From Littorina saxatilis (taxonomy: Eukaryota > Mollusca > Gastropoda > Littorinimorpha > Littorinidae): a stretch of DNA of 64,000 nucleotides. Below the pieces are notes generated by a model that ran no database searches, was not told where the DNA came from, and saw nothing but the letters and a program-made list of their open reading frames with translations. This document shows positions 35,573 through 47,500 of this stretch, piece by piece (the stretch's first letter is position 1; each line of letters begins with the position of its first letter). A program made the translations under genes and the position numbers. The DNA lies in the NCBI RefSeq assembly GCF_037325665.1, contig NC_090246.1:97913411-97977410 (forward strand), given 5' to 3'.

Positions 35573-37223
35573 ATGGCAGAATCCGGGTGTGAGCGCGAGT
35601 TGGAGCTGGCACTTGAAGACATGAAGTAAGTCATTTATATGTGAATAAAACATATTTTATCAGATTGCTGAGGTCAATGTGTCAAAAGTTATATGTAGCT
35701 TAAAGAAAAAGGCTTGTATCTGTGTTGACGTGTCTGTGACGTCTACATTTTTGTGACATCAAACAAGAAAAGTGTTCCGAGTCCCGCCACGCTTTCTTCC
35801 CGGTGCAAGGTTAGATTCCGACCCCGACTTGCAAAATAGCCCCTACTTGGTAAAAACGGGATTTTAGAGGGAGGGGGGTGGGTGGGTGGAGAGGGGTTAT
35901 AATTGTGGGATGGTGGTAGAGACATTTATAAGAGCTTGTTTGTATGCATTTAACTTTGTTTTGTGCGCACATACACATGAACAGGTCCATGCTTTTGAAT
36001 ATTGTTGTGTTATATATGTGCGTGTACATGTGAAAGCATGCACATAATAGTGTACTAAAGACGTGTTCATGAGAAGTTCACAGGAGGATCGTTCTTGTGT
36101 GTGTGTGTGTGTGTGTGTGTGCCGTGTGTGTGTGTGCGCGCATGCATGTGTGGGTGGGTTCGTGCCAGCGTAAATGCGTGTGCGCAGATATACATGCATG
36201 ACTATTTGATGCATGTTATCCCAGGGCATCATAATGACATTGGCTGCTGGTTACTTTTCAGCCTGGAAATGCCAAACGGTCTCCGGCATGTCCTGTTCCA
36301 CACAGGGACATGCCGAAAAGATGTCTATAGATCGATGTGGGGGAGTTTGATGGTAAGTGTATATTTTATACCTTTTGTCGTGTTCTTATAATATTCAGAA
36401 GCGCACTGCATGCACGCACACAAACACATACAGACACGCACACACACACCATGCAAGTTACACACACACAAGGAATGCACCCACACATACGCCCACAACA
36501 TACGCACAATACGTGTGTTTGCACATATTTCCTGCCTACGTGTTTTTTTCAAATAACGCGAAGGAAAAAAAACGCTTAACACAAAAGGAGATTTCACAAT
36601 AATTGTTTTATGTGTTCCCACAAAAATCATGTGTTGTAAATAACCAACAAATAGAAGTAATGTACAACAGCAAACAATAATGGTCTCTTCAGATAATTTC
36701 ATTACTTTCACTTTTTTCCTCTTTCAGTTCATTGGGAAATTGAAGACAGGCGGGGTCCGGACCCTGGTGTATCCGGAGGAAATCCGGGAGGCGGTGAGAC
36801 GCCGTTTTGGTGACCGGCCTCCTCAAGCTGGGGCCTATGACCGCCAGTATGTTGACCAGGTAAAATATGTTGGAGTGTGAATGCTGTCACCTTCGTCACA
36901 TTACCTGCAACAATTCTGTCATTCTATTTTTACTTTCAGTACCAATGTGTTAGCTCACCAACATACACACACCCAGGTTGCCAGGCTATCAGTTTACACA
37001 CAGTGAAGTAACCTACAATCATTTAGAAAACGAAAAAGTGAAGTCTGTACTAACACACTAAAGATGATACACTTCTTATAATGGTTCAGAGATGAAGGTT
37101 GTTCACCTTCAATGAAGTAAAATGAAATGTCATATTTTATTGCAGGGCTATCACGTCAGCCTGGAAGAACTGGTTGGGGCCAAATGGAGAGGGCCACCAA
37201 AGACATGCAAATTGTGCAATTAG
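35573..37223 (+). CDS. Second gene of the piggyBac element, 117-residue protein of unknown function
   Basis: Four exons, 35573-35625, 36262-36352, 36728-36859 and 37146-37223, join with consensus GT-AG borders (phases 2, 0, 0) into one frame of 117 codons. The start MAESGCERELELALEDMN is acidic. The middle contains HVLFHTGTCRKDVYRSMWG and VYPEEIREAVRRRFGDRPP, and the end is WRGPPKTCKLCN with a CxxC pair. There is no signal peptide or membrane segment; the middle is strongly basic, which would fit nucleic-acid or protein binding. I do not recognise a family. The gene lies wholly between the TIRs and runs toward the transposase, with its stop 329 bp from the transposase stop. It may have been captured from a host genome or may be a regular accessory gene of this lineage. 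That it is translated is inference from frame and splice sites. Confidence 0.65.
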
Positions 37224-37282
37224 TCACATTGGACATGAAAATTACAAATTGACAACAAAATGTATCTGTTTACTTTCTCATC

Positions 37283-37283
<1 letters not shown>

Positions 37284-37378
<95 letters not shown>
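37284..37378 (+). repeat. (GT)n microsatellite inside the piggyBac element
   Basis: An almost pure GT run of about 90 bp lies in the gap between the two convergent genes of the element. Histidine/threonine-rich open frames across it are artefacts. Confidence 0.95.
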
Positions 37379-37381
<3 letters not shown>

Positions 37382-37551
37382 ACTAATGCCTTTCCAATCG
37401 ACTGACCCTTTCTTTTGAAATGTAACAAGCCATTGGCCCATATGAAGCTCTCATACCATTGCAGAAATGTGCAAAATGAAGTGATACAGGTGTTAGTCAA
37501 GTGGAATGTCAAACTGTCCTTTGGGCTTCTGCTTTTTTCTGGGCTTTCAGT

Positions 37552-39715
37552 TTAGGAAGTGGCCATTGCCTTGATGCAGACTGGGCAGACTTTGTGGGTG
37601 TGATCTTGGCAGATGAACTCATCACACTGACAGCACGTATGTTTTGTCTTTCGATCCAGTCTCCAGCTGCAGAACAGGCACCGCTTTATTTTAGAACCGG
37701 ATGTGCTGGCATCTTGACTGGACGCTGGACGTTTTGATCCTGCCCTTTTAGACTTGGCCGCATCCTCTGCTGGTGGCAGCAGCGCTTTCTTGGATGATGT
37801 TTTGCGCTGACGCTTCACCAAATCGTCACACTCAAGATGCTTGATGGCCTTCTCAGCTGCCTCATGAAGACTTCTAGGCATCGCCACTGATGTCATTCGC
37901 TGTTTCAATAGGGGATACATGAGCTGGTCACTGATGTTTTCAATGAAATCTGACCGCCCATCTTTTTTGGACAGAGGATGGGCAGGAAACCTGACACTCC
38001 AAACGCAACGAGCAGCAATAGTTGCCAAGTCAATGATGTTGAAAAACATGACCATTGGCCATCGCTTTGTTCTGCGTTTCACCGTGTAGGCGTGCGCCAT
38101 CTTGTCAACAGTGTCCACTGCCCCCTTTGTTGCGTTGTAGAACAACACAATCTCCGGTTTCTTCTTTTGGTTTTCCGGTGTCCTATCCACAACGCCAGTG
38201 TCATGCATAGTACTGAGAAGAATGACACTCTTTCTGCGTTTGCTCTGGTAGTTGACGACAGTGGTTGCTCCATTGTAGGCAAACTCACTGTCGTACAACC
38301 CAAGATGCCTTCCTGTTTTGAAGGAATTTGGCAAGAACCGTTTGTTTCCTCTCACAGTACCTACCACAGTCAGGCCATTCTTGGACAGGGTCTCAGCTAG
38401 CTCCAAATCTGTAAAGTAGTTGTCACATGTGACATTTCTACCACTCTTAAAGAAAGGGGTGGCCAGCTCTGTGGCAATGTTGCGACCCAGGTTGACCTGC
38501 CTGTCTTGACCAAGTGGTCGACCCAGGTATGGGATGCCATACAAAGGAAAAGCGTTTTCAGCGTCAGCCACCCAAAACACTTTCATTCCATACCTGTCAG
38601 GTTTGGATGGCAGGTACTGGAGAAAACCACACCTGCCCCGGAATGGCACAAGCTGCTCATCAACTGTGAGCAGAGGGCCTGCGATGTAGTGACTGCTCAG
38701 AGCCTTCATGAAATCAGTCCACATATCGCGGAATGGGGCAAATTGATCTTTCTCTCTCCTCGCACTTCTGGTCGATTTGTCGTCAAATCGCATGTAGGTC
38801 ATGAAGTTTTGGAATCTTCTGCGACTCATACATGCACGAACCATTCCAGAACCTTTGACAGAGTCCCAGATCTTTTCTGTCGACACCATGTTCTGTTTTC
38901 TAGCGCCCAGAAAAAGCAGAATCCCAATGACAGCTTGGCATTCCTCTCTATCAACGGGATCCCATGCCTCTTTCAGAACACGCCGACCTTCAATGTTGGT
39001 GAACTCTACAACATCTGATACAATTTTATCGGTTATAAAAAGACTGAAAGCATCATTGGGGGTATTTACATTTTGACAACCCAGAAGCTTACTGGGGGGC
39101 ATCTTGAAAATATTTCTGGGTGCCGTTTTGGCCGTCTTGGAAATAGTTGGTGCAGAACACCACTCGGTTCCATCTTTGGCAGTCTCAGAACTTGCTTCTG
39201 GCACTTGCTCATCTCCTTCCATCAGTTCAGCCTCAGATTGATCTGGGGAACTGTCACCTTCTGGTGGCAGAGGGCCCTCCTCGTCGCTGGTCTCATCATC
39301 TCCACTTTGAGGTTCCTGGTGTCCAGCATCATGTGAGACTACTGGTGTTGTCTCAGTCAACATCGCTGAAACAAATATTGTTTACCAAAATGCAACACCT
39401 CACACTTGTCAGATATATGCATCACACACACACGCATGCACGCACACACACACACATGGTCATCTGCTTGCTTGTATACACACAAGTATAAGACAAAAGC
39501 AAGCACACGAGCACGCATGCACACACACGCACACGTCCAAGCATAATATAATGCACACATAACACTACTAATATCTGTCCAGATTTGCCGTAACGGCCCT
39601 CACTAGGCATACCCCAAATGCATAAATATAGACACATTCTCATCTTACCCGAGTCCACATGAAAATCGTCTCCGTTGGCTGTCCGAAGAGCGTCAAAGAT
39701 ATTTGGTCGCTCCAT
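37552..39715 (-). CDS. piggyBac transposase, intact, two exons
   Basis: The enzyme cuts and pastes the element at TTAA. Exon 1 is 39649-39715 (MERPNIFDALRTANGDDFHV) and exon 2 is 37552-39365; the phase-1 join yields 626 residues. The ATG at 39363 could be mistaken for the start, but it follows an acceptor by two bases and the upstream exon joins in frame. After an acidic N-terminal region comes the DDE-type core. Its aspartates are visible in LTVDEQLVPFRGR, VTCDNYFTDLEL and GAVDTVDKMAHAYTVKRRTK, the PGBD-family motif order. The C-terminus carries a Cys/His zinc-binding domain (CLFCSW, CCQCDEFICQDH, CPVC). The frame has no break, so the element may be active or very recently active. Closest relatives are probably PGBD4-like transposases. 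Confidence 0.9.
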
Positions 39716-40012
39716 TTCACCTGTAACAGTGCCAACCGCAATACCACTTGTTAGTAACCTGGAGAGAAAAACTAAACCCAAACATATAGGCATAGTTGTT
39801 TTGTGACTACATGGGCGGCGTAAACTGACAATGGAAAAAAACAAAAACAAAAAAAGGGGGGAGGGGGGTGTATCGTGGTCATTTGCAAATAATCAAATGA
39901 CGTAGTTACTATTATAATCAGTATGAGATTGGATCGGCTTGCACGCACTTTCGCTTTTTTTCTCTTCAAAAACTGTGTGTGTGTTTGTGGGCGCGCTCGC
40001 GCGTGTGTGTGT

Positions 40013-40058
<46 letters not shown>

Positions 40059-40270
40059 CATAGCGAAACTGAAAGAACGTGAGAGAGATGACCCCGGGAG
40101 ATGGGCCTGGGGTAAAACTGAGGAGGGATTATCTTCAAGGTGGGCACCGCTTGTTTCGCGAGAAGCATCACACACTGCGACCTATCCCATGAATGACTCC
40201 ACTCTTCTTCCCGGTGGGAATATTATAGCCTAGTTTATACTGTCCCGCACGCTTGATAAAGACCATTATT

Positions 40271-40282
40271 AGCGCACAGATT

Positions 40283-40320
<38 letters not shown>

Positions 40321-40563
40321 GGATTACTTTGAATAATGAATACGTGAATAGTTCTCTAGTGGATTGTCATAAAAAGTACAACTTACCAAGTAGATCTAGT
40401 TCTCCGCTTGTTTCAACTTCAAGTCAGTGCACAGATTGCACACACACAAGGATTACTTTGAATAATGAATACGTGAATAGTTCTCTAGTGGATTGTCATA
40501 AAAAGTACAACTTACCAAGTACATCTCAGTAGTTCTCCGCTTGTTTCAACTTCAAGTCAGTCG
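40271..40563 (+). repeat. Tandem duplication of about 150 bp upstream of the transposase
   Basis: The block from gcacagattgcacacac through ttgtttcaacttcaagtcag occurs twice in a row. It differs mainly in CA-run length and a few bases. It lies in the region between the right subterminal repeats and the transposase start and may hold duplicated promoter sequence. Confidence 0.85.
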
Positions 40564-40683
40564 TCAGTGAAACTTCTTGTCTGCGTTCAAAAATCAGGAA
40601 GCGTCAGGCAAAAGAGCCCGTACTGACACCGGTGTCGATGTACCAGAGCGCCTCCAAGAAAACTGGCATTGTCTAGTCCTACT

Positions 40684-41032
40684 GGGTATGGTTGAACCCG
40701 CGTAGTCGGCAGAAGAATAAACACTGTTCCGCCGCTTTGGTAAGTATGGGTATAGCAGAACCCGCGCCGTCGGCAGAGGGATATTTACAATTACTACTCT
40801 TTAAAAAGTATGGGTATGCATGAACCCGCGCAATCGCTAGTGTGTATGTTAATTAGCATAATCAATAAGTTTTAATCTTTTGTCATGTACACACTAAAAA
40901 TTTGCAGACAGAGAGCAAATTAGGTGTGTGAGAGATATTTAAAATTTCAAAACGATACCTTTAATGGTTCCAGAGTTACAATGATTTTAGTGTGTCTCTG
41001 GGTATAGGTGAACCCAGGAAGCACGGCAAAGG
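40684..41032 (+). repeat. Right subterminal repeats and TIR of the piggyBac element
   Basis: Cores of the type tatgggtatagcagaacccg occur at about 40684, 40746 and 40809, spaced 62 bp. A fourth (gggtataggtgaaccc) directly abuts the TIR at 41000. Two are followed by cgtcggcagagg-like sequence, which is the inverse of the left-end unit. This orientation symmetry confirms the element borders. Confidence 0.8.
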
Positions 41033-41043
41033 TTAAATGAAAA

Positions 41044-41049
41044 TTTATT
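41044..41049 (-). terminator. NOL11 poly(A) signal
   Basis: AATAAA on the minus strand lies about 540 bp after the NOL11 stop codon. The piggyBac target TTAA is only 8 bp further downstream. RNA cleavage would therefore fall inside the transposon's right TIR. Confidence 0.5.
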
Positions 41050-41129
41050 GGCATATACGTTTTGTGGAACTCGAAATTTAATATTCACTCAAGTTCATAT
41101 GCACTCAGAAGTTTTCATACAGCTCAGAA

Positions 41130-41480
41130 TCATGCATTCAGGAAATGTTTCAAACAGGTCAGAATCATGCATTCAGGAAATGTTTCAAACAGCTCAGGTT
41201 CACAGTGAGGAAATGTTTCAAACAGCTCAGGTTCACAGTCAGGAAATGTTTCAAACAGCTCAGGTTCACAGTCAGGAAATGTTTCAAACAGCTCAGGTTC
41301 ACAGTCAGGAAATGTTTCAAACAGCTCAGGTTCACAGTCAGGAAATGTTTCAAACAGCTCAGGTTCACAGTCAGGAAATGTTTCAAACAGCTCAGGTTCA
41401 CAGTCAGGAAATGTTTCAAACAGCTCAGGTTCACAGTCAGGAAATGTTTCAAACAGCTCAGGTTCACAGTCAGAAAATGT
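41130..41480. repeat. 33-bp minisatellite in the NOL11 3' UTR
   Basis: About ten copies of a unit reading caaacagctcaggttcacag followed by tcaggaaatgttt are in tandem with few differences. 33 is a multiple of three, so frames stay open on both strands; these are not genes. The array lies between the NOL11 stop and its AATAAA. Confidence 0.95.
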
Positions 41481-41589
41481 ATCATACATCTCAGATTCCA
41501 ACCATCTTCCTGAACAATGAACACCACTTTAACATCCAGATGATCTCGTGTCCCTCCCTTCCCTTCTTCCTCGCCCCCAGAAACCAATT

Positions 41590-44500
41590 CTAAATTAAAT
41601 GTAACACTTCAATGCAGTATTGACCCACAACTTTCTTTTGCTTGTCGGCGGTCTTGGTCATCATATGCTTCAACTTCTCCGACAGCTCTCTGTTGGCTTC
41701 CGTGATGAATGACACCTGAAACAAACAACAAAACTCGTCAGATATGACTAGCATAGGTAAAATGGAAAAATAACAAATCAAATGAAAACCACCTTCTTCT
41801 TCTTCTGCGTTTGTGGGCTGAAACTCCCACGTACACTCGTGTTTTGCACGAGTGGAATTTTACGTGTATGACCGTTTTTTACCCCGCCATTTAGGCAGCC
41901 ATACGCCGCTTTCGGAGGAAGCATGCTGGGTATTTTCGTGTTTCTATAACCCACCGAACTCTGACATGGATTACAGGATCTTTTTCGTGCGCACTTGGTC
42001 TTGTGCTTGCGTGTACACACGGGGGTGTTCGGACACCGAGGAGAGTCTGCACACAAAGTTGACTCTGAGAAATAAATCTCTCGCCGAACGTGGGGACGAA
42101 CTCACGCTGACAGCGGCCAACTGGATACAAATCCAGCGCGCTACCGACTGAGCTACATCCCCGCCCATGAAAACCACCATATGCCCAGAAGTGCACACAA
42201 ATAAATCTACACATCTTTATAACTTTCCAGTTCTGATCTATTTTGAAAATTAAAAAAATTAAACCTATCCAAAATCCATTTTTGGATTTCCGGATAAAAA
42301 CTTTCATTTCAGCTCTTATGCAAGGACATGACATTTATTAATGGACACCAGAACAATTCTTTCAAATCTCCTATTTGGCAAATTGATGGAGTGTTCTTAC
42401 TGCACACATATAATCAGCTTATCTCAACTAGTTTGCACTGTGTCTGATGGCATCAGAAAGTTTCAGACAAAATTTTGTTTTGTTTTATGAAACACTTTTT
42501 TTCTTCTTACCTTTGTAGAAATACAAACTGCAGAAGCAAAAAATAAAAAATAACTTGCTGAACTACATTCTGCACAAACTGAAGCACCAAGTGGTGGACC
42601 AAAACAAAAATGTAGAAGAAGACGAGTGGTGTTCAACTCTACTCACATATCTGTCTTCTTCTTCACTGAACTTGATGACCAGCTCATGGGCGTCTTTGGC
42701 CATGATGAACTGAGTGGCGTGGGCGTCCAGTGCAATGGCTTCCCATCTGGACAGCTGGGACAGCCGCTGCACACACATTGGAAAGAAAAACAAGCTCAAC
42801 ATGTTATATTATGTTTCTCCAAAATCACAGTTCAACTCCATTCTGCTCTTGTGTTTCGTACAGTCCACTTACTTTAAGAGTTTTTTTTTTTTAATGTTTT
42901 GTTTTCTAATTTATTGAACATTCCATTCATAAACCAATTGTTTTAAATGCATAATGCTTGTTATTATTTTACCTGGTTATCTTGTTCCACGTTTTTGTCT
43001 GACGCCACCGCAGGATGCTTCAGTTTGTGCAGAATATACTTCAGCAAGTCCTGCAACACAAGGATTTGGATAGATAATATGCATCGTTAGCTTCCTACAA
43101 ATATGAATTATGCCTTTGTGCTTACAAATGCTTACAAAAAAACACGTTGTGATGATAGTCCAAGTTTCTGTCAACAGAATTGTCTGGAATAAGACCAAAA
43201 AGGTTAATGCCTAGCTGCTTTGTCACTAGACAAATAATATAAATGCTCACTTAGTTTTCTGAACAATCCACCAGCACGATGAATAACAATTTTTTTTTTA
43301 AACACAAATAAAAGTAATACTGTGCTTTAAAGAATGTTTTACAACCAACAGTATTTATAAAGTCCAACAAAACATCAATGTGACTAGCTGCTCATTCACT
43401 TTCTGAATACAAGGGTCAAAATAAAAAATAAGCAAGGATTAAAACTTACCACCACCAAATTGAAGGGCAGCTGTCTCATACTGCTCAATAAATAGGCCTC
43501 ATCAAAAGGACAGCAAAGAATTTGGTCTCTTGGTCAGGTTAAGGAAGTACATGTATTACTATTACTTCTAAAATCTGTTTTGTGTGTGTGTTTTAAAAAA
43601 AAATTATTTATCTGTTATTTGACACCAAAATCTTCAGTTGTTGTCATTGTATTTGTTATTTTAATGTTTTCAGTACCATTCACAGAATAGCAAGAATATT
43701 AAATTCCCCTAGCTATGCAGTATAGACCCAAAGAACGGCTAAAGCTCGGAGAAAATGCTGTGGACAAATTTAGAAACCTTATTCACCGACAGATACATGC
43801 ATTGACAATTAGCAGTTCATCTCTTAACACCAGCTAGCTATTTTCTAAAATGGTGGTGAAACTCCTTTCCTTAAGACCTCCACACCTCTGATAAAATCGT
43901 GTCTTAGTTAAACAGGAAGGAGTCGTAAACTAGAGGGAAATCTACAGACCTTACGGGACGGACATGGGTCAACTTTATGTGCAGACCCAGAGACGGAAGC
44001 CATGTCCCACCCCCGTGTCATCACAATGGCACGTAAAAGACCTTGGTCATTCTGCCGTAAGTGCAGGTGGCTGAATACACCTAAACACGCAGACACCTGG
44101 GTACCGCGACTCCGTTGCTGCTAGCTTTCCACTGGGAGGAAGCGACCCGAATTTCCCAGCGATGGGACAATAAAGTAATGAAAATGAAATGAAATGAAAA
44201 ATGAAAACCAAGGTCTAAAATGGGGGCTCCAGTGTGTATCTTTACTTTAATGACTTCTAACTGCTAGAAATCATGCTGGTCACTCAATCACATCACCTGG
44301 TAAAGTCAAGGAAAACACAATGATAATGTTTTCACCGTCAAATCTGTCTATAATAATAAAGACCACCAAATGATCAACCAAACGTGTTCGTTGTAGAGAG
44401 GTGGTTGCAATAAAAAGGTGAATTATATACATGTAGAACAAAAATCATTGGGGCGCCTTTCAGGCGGTCGCAATAGGCAGGTCGTCGTTACCTTTCAGGC

Positions 44501-47500
44501 GGTCGCAATAGGCAGGTCGTCGTTACCTTTCAGGCGGTCGCAATAGGCAGGTCGTCGTTACCTTTCAGGCGGTCGCAATAGGCAGGTCGTCGTTACCAAG
44601 AGGTGGTCACCAGAGCAGGTTCGACTGGTTCATTTTTAATAACAAAAACATTGTTCTTCCGAAAAGTAAATGATTATTAACCCAAGTAGAAAGTAGAATG
44701 TGTTCTTTCATGCCAGGTTAACTCATTCAAAGCGCGTCTAAATCGAAAATTTTTAAGTAAATTTTCATTTGATTAATATACTTACCCGAATCACATAAAA
44801 GCATTGACGCAGTCTGAATTGCTAAGGTCTGAAAAGGCTACCCGTCTTAAACAATTTTAAAGGGAAGCAACCCAACCACCAAAAGGAAAACATAGCAATG
44901 GTAATGACCATATACCCAGGGAGTTACCTCCCGTACCGGGGTATGTGACGTCACCTCCACTGCTACACCACATGGAATCCTCATTACGGCTTTAAAGAAA
45001 CTAAAAAACCATAAGCGGGGTTGGCGGGAGGGAATACACTATGTGATTCGGGTAAGTATATTAATCAAATGAAAATTTACTTAAAAATTTTCGATTAAAT
45101 TACATATTCTTACTCCGAATCACATAAAAGCAGATAGCTTCAACAAGGCGGTGGGAATGAAAACCAAACACACTCTTAAAACCTTGCCAAAAAACCTGGT
45201 CTGCTGCCAAAAGGTCAGGGAAGGGCCCAGTGAGAAAGAAAATCTAACTCACTCTAAACCCTAGCCAGGAACTGGCCCACTGCCAAAAAGGCAGGAAAGG
45301 ACCTGAGAACCATCTTGATTGACAGCCGAGATGTCTCTCAGGCAAAAAGTTGCGAAAGACAACATCAGAGAGCCAGAAATCTGTGCCCAGCACTTCTTCC
45401 TATCTGCTGGACCAAACGATCCAGAAAGAGACCCCAGCCTTGGATTAACCCTAGCCGAGTAGGGGGAAAGACAAGCTGCCCCCCCCCCCTTTCTATTGGA
45501 AGGAAATGCCGCCCTAGAAACGATCCGTGCGTAAGGATGTCCGCTCAGAACAGTGAAGGACAAACCTCACGGAGACCGTCAGACAATCATGCCAAAGTAT
45601 GCAACCTTGGGATGGAGTGAAGCCCGAAAGGACTGTGAGATAAAGGTCAGCTCCAGAAAAGAGTGACCGATATCGAACCAAGAAAGAGAGAGAGACACCT
45701 GCGTACAAGGTACCAGAGCCCACCTCGACAGGAAAATCCCAAAAAAGAGACGTTCGCCGGTAATCCTCTACCAGTCAATGCGAAAGCAGAGAGAGAGGTA
45801 ATACGAGGAAGTAGATCGCGTCTGACTAACTCTCAGTGAAAGACTGAGAGTCAGACGCAGAGATCAACGGGCAAACGTCGTAGTCATAGTTGCCTGTGGT
45901 AGAAGGGTGACTGTAAAAGGAAACCCGACCCAAGGGAAGTCGTCCTGATTCACCTCGTGCTAGGACGAGGAAGAAGCGGAAGAGCCCAATCCGAAGTCAC
46001 AGGAACCGAAAATGCCATAGTCGCCCACGCTAGACAGGAGGCTATAGCACAGGCTAAGGCTGAACGCCATGAAGCCCGAAGGACAACCATGTACCAAAGT
46101 ACCAACAGTACACATGTAAACGTAAGAAACGTAAGTTTCGGCTGTCAAATCAAATGCTGGGCTAAAGGCCCACAGCAAAGAAAAACCGGAACATTAGCTA
46201 ACCCTCTGCCCAAAAGGAGAGGAGTAGCCAAAACCTGAGAGAGGTGTTAAGCCACAAAGAATGACTCCTCAAACATACATTGCCAAAGACAATGCCCCCT
46301 CCGGAAAATCTGAATGTTACTTCCGAGGCCAACTCAAGCGCAGCTCAAGTTTGGACGAAACACCAGAACGAGTCTGATCGCTAGAGAAAGACAGAGTCAG
46401 ACTCGGCGAAAGACAAACCAGGACCAAGTCCAGAAGCTTGTGGCAAAAAGTGAGAAAAAATGAGGAAGCCTGAAGCCAGGAGACCCCACTCACACGGAAA
46501 TCGTCCTATCTCATCTCCTGCTTAAGATGAGAATAAAGGAAGAAAGTCGAAGTCCGAAGCCACAAGAAAAGGGAAAGCAACCACCATCACCGCAAACAGG
46601 TGGAATGGCTGTTGCACCGGCCGAGGCTAAAAAACCTGGATGCCCGAAGGCCAGCCGTTGTTCCAAAACTCAGACGTACCTATGAAGCGTCTGTGAAAGA
46701 AACAACCTCTCCGGTAAAACCGGAAGTGCCACTGTAGCAGCCCGTGGCTGAACTACTGTCACACTAACTGGGGACTGAAGCAGTCTACCCGAAGAACAGC
46801 GTTAGCTCCGACCAGAAGAGACCTCAGCGGGTGCTCGAGCTGATGGGCTTAGATCACTGTTAAAAGATCGGACTGACGCATAAGCAAATATGCACGCATA
46901 AGATCGATGGGAGTCGCCCGACCTCACCACTCCCACAAACTATTGGCTGTGTACAGAGACCATCCAATGAAAATTGCAAGGAGGAGGCCCCACCGCCCTC
47001 CCAAAGTGGAGGGCGGAGGAGGGGGTGTGTGATCGGGGGCACTACCTTGTGGGGAGAGGCTTGCTGCTAGGGCTGCCCTTCTCCCTGCCCGAAAGTGATC
47101 TATTTCTCGACAATCGAGAATCAGGCAGAGACTGCCTATTGGCCGCCGGCTTAAATAGTCCAGAGGCCTGAGCATGCTTCCTCTGAGGAGGCTAGCTCTG
47201 TTTCGACCCTTGTAGAGAGAAGTCAGAGATCTGCTGACCTCTATTCGACTGAATCTACCTTTCTTTTCTGGTATAAACACCAAAGTTCAAAAAGTAGGTC
47301 CCTCTACCCCGAGCAAAGCCCGAGTGTCTCTCCAAGGCTGCTCAGAGAACTGAGAATGCGAGAGAAACAAGTCCCTCCGACACCTGACTGTAAAGTGAGG
47401 TGAAGGGAGGACAGGTCCTTTTTTGCTCTTTGTTCACCCTAACAGGGCTGACTAAAAGAGTGGAGATGTCATCAGGGTCCTGATACACGCTAAGTGTGAA

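Larger units (their letters stand above)
35326..41036. mobile_element. Autonomous piggyBac transposon, apparently complete, 5.7 kb
   Basis: TTAA (35326-35329) is followed by CCTTTGCCG, and the exact inverse CGGCAAAGG precedes TTAA at 41033-41036. Inside are an intact spliced transposase on the minus strand, a second spliced gene on the plus strand, and clusters of subterminal repeats at both ends in inverse orientation. At 5.7 kb it is roughly twice as long as typical piggyBac elements (about 2.5 kb), because of the extra gene and microsatellites. It lies between the 3' ends of TXN2 and NOL11. Confidence 0.85.

Noticed and set aside
39361-39363. Transposase start at this ATG
   Set aside because: It lies two bases after a splice acceptor, and an upstream exon with its own ATG (39715) joins in frame. 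The single-exon model would miss 23 residues.
41130-41480. CRISPR-like array (also 11565, 44456 and 52250)
   Set aside because: The repeats abut one another with no unique spacers, and the context is a eukaryotic gene region. They are minisatellites.
41048-41593. Coding frames with EMFQTAQVHSQ repeats
   Set aside because: They arise from the 33-bp minisatellite and lie in the proposed NOL11 3' UTR.
43450-43497. Shorter NOL11 exon 13 starting at 43497
   Set aside because: It also keeps frame, but it drops residues that align well with human NOL11 (ILHSAYSE region). The acceptor at 43529 with the donor at 51406 restores them.
46950-47050. Minus-strand proline-rich gene near the G-rich block
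   Set aside because: The frame follows a purine-rich run inside the long-inverted-repeat element and has no splice or domain support.
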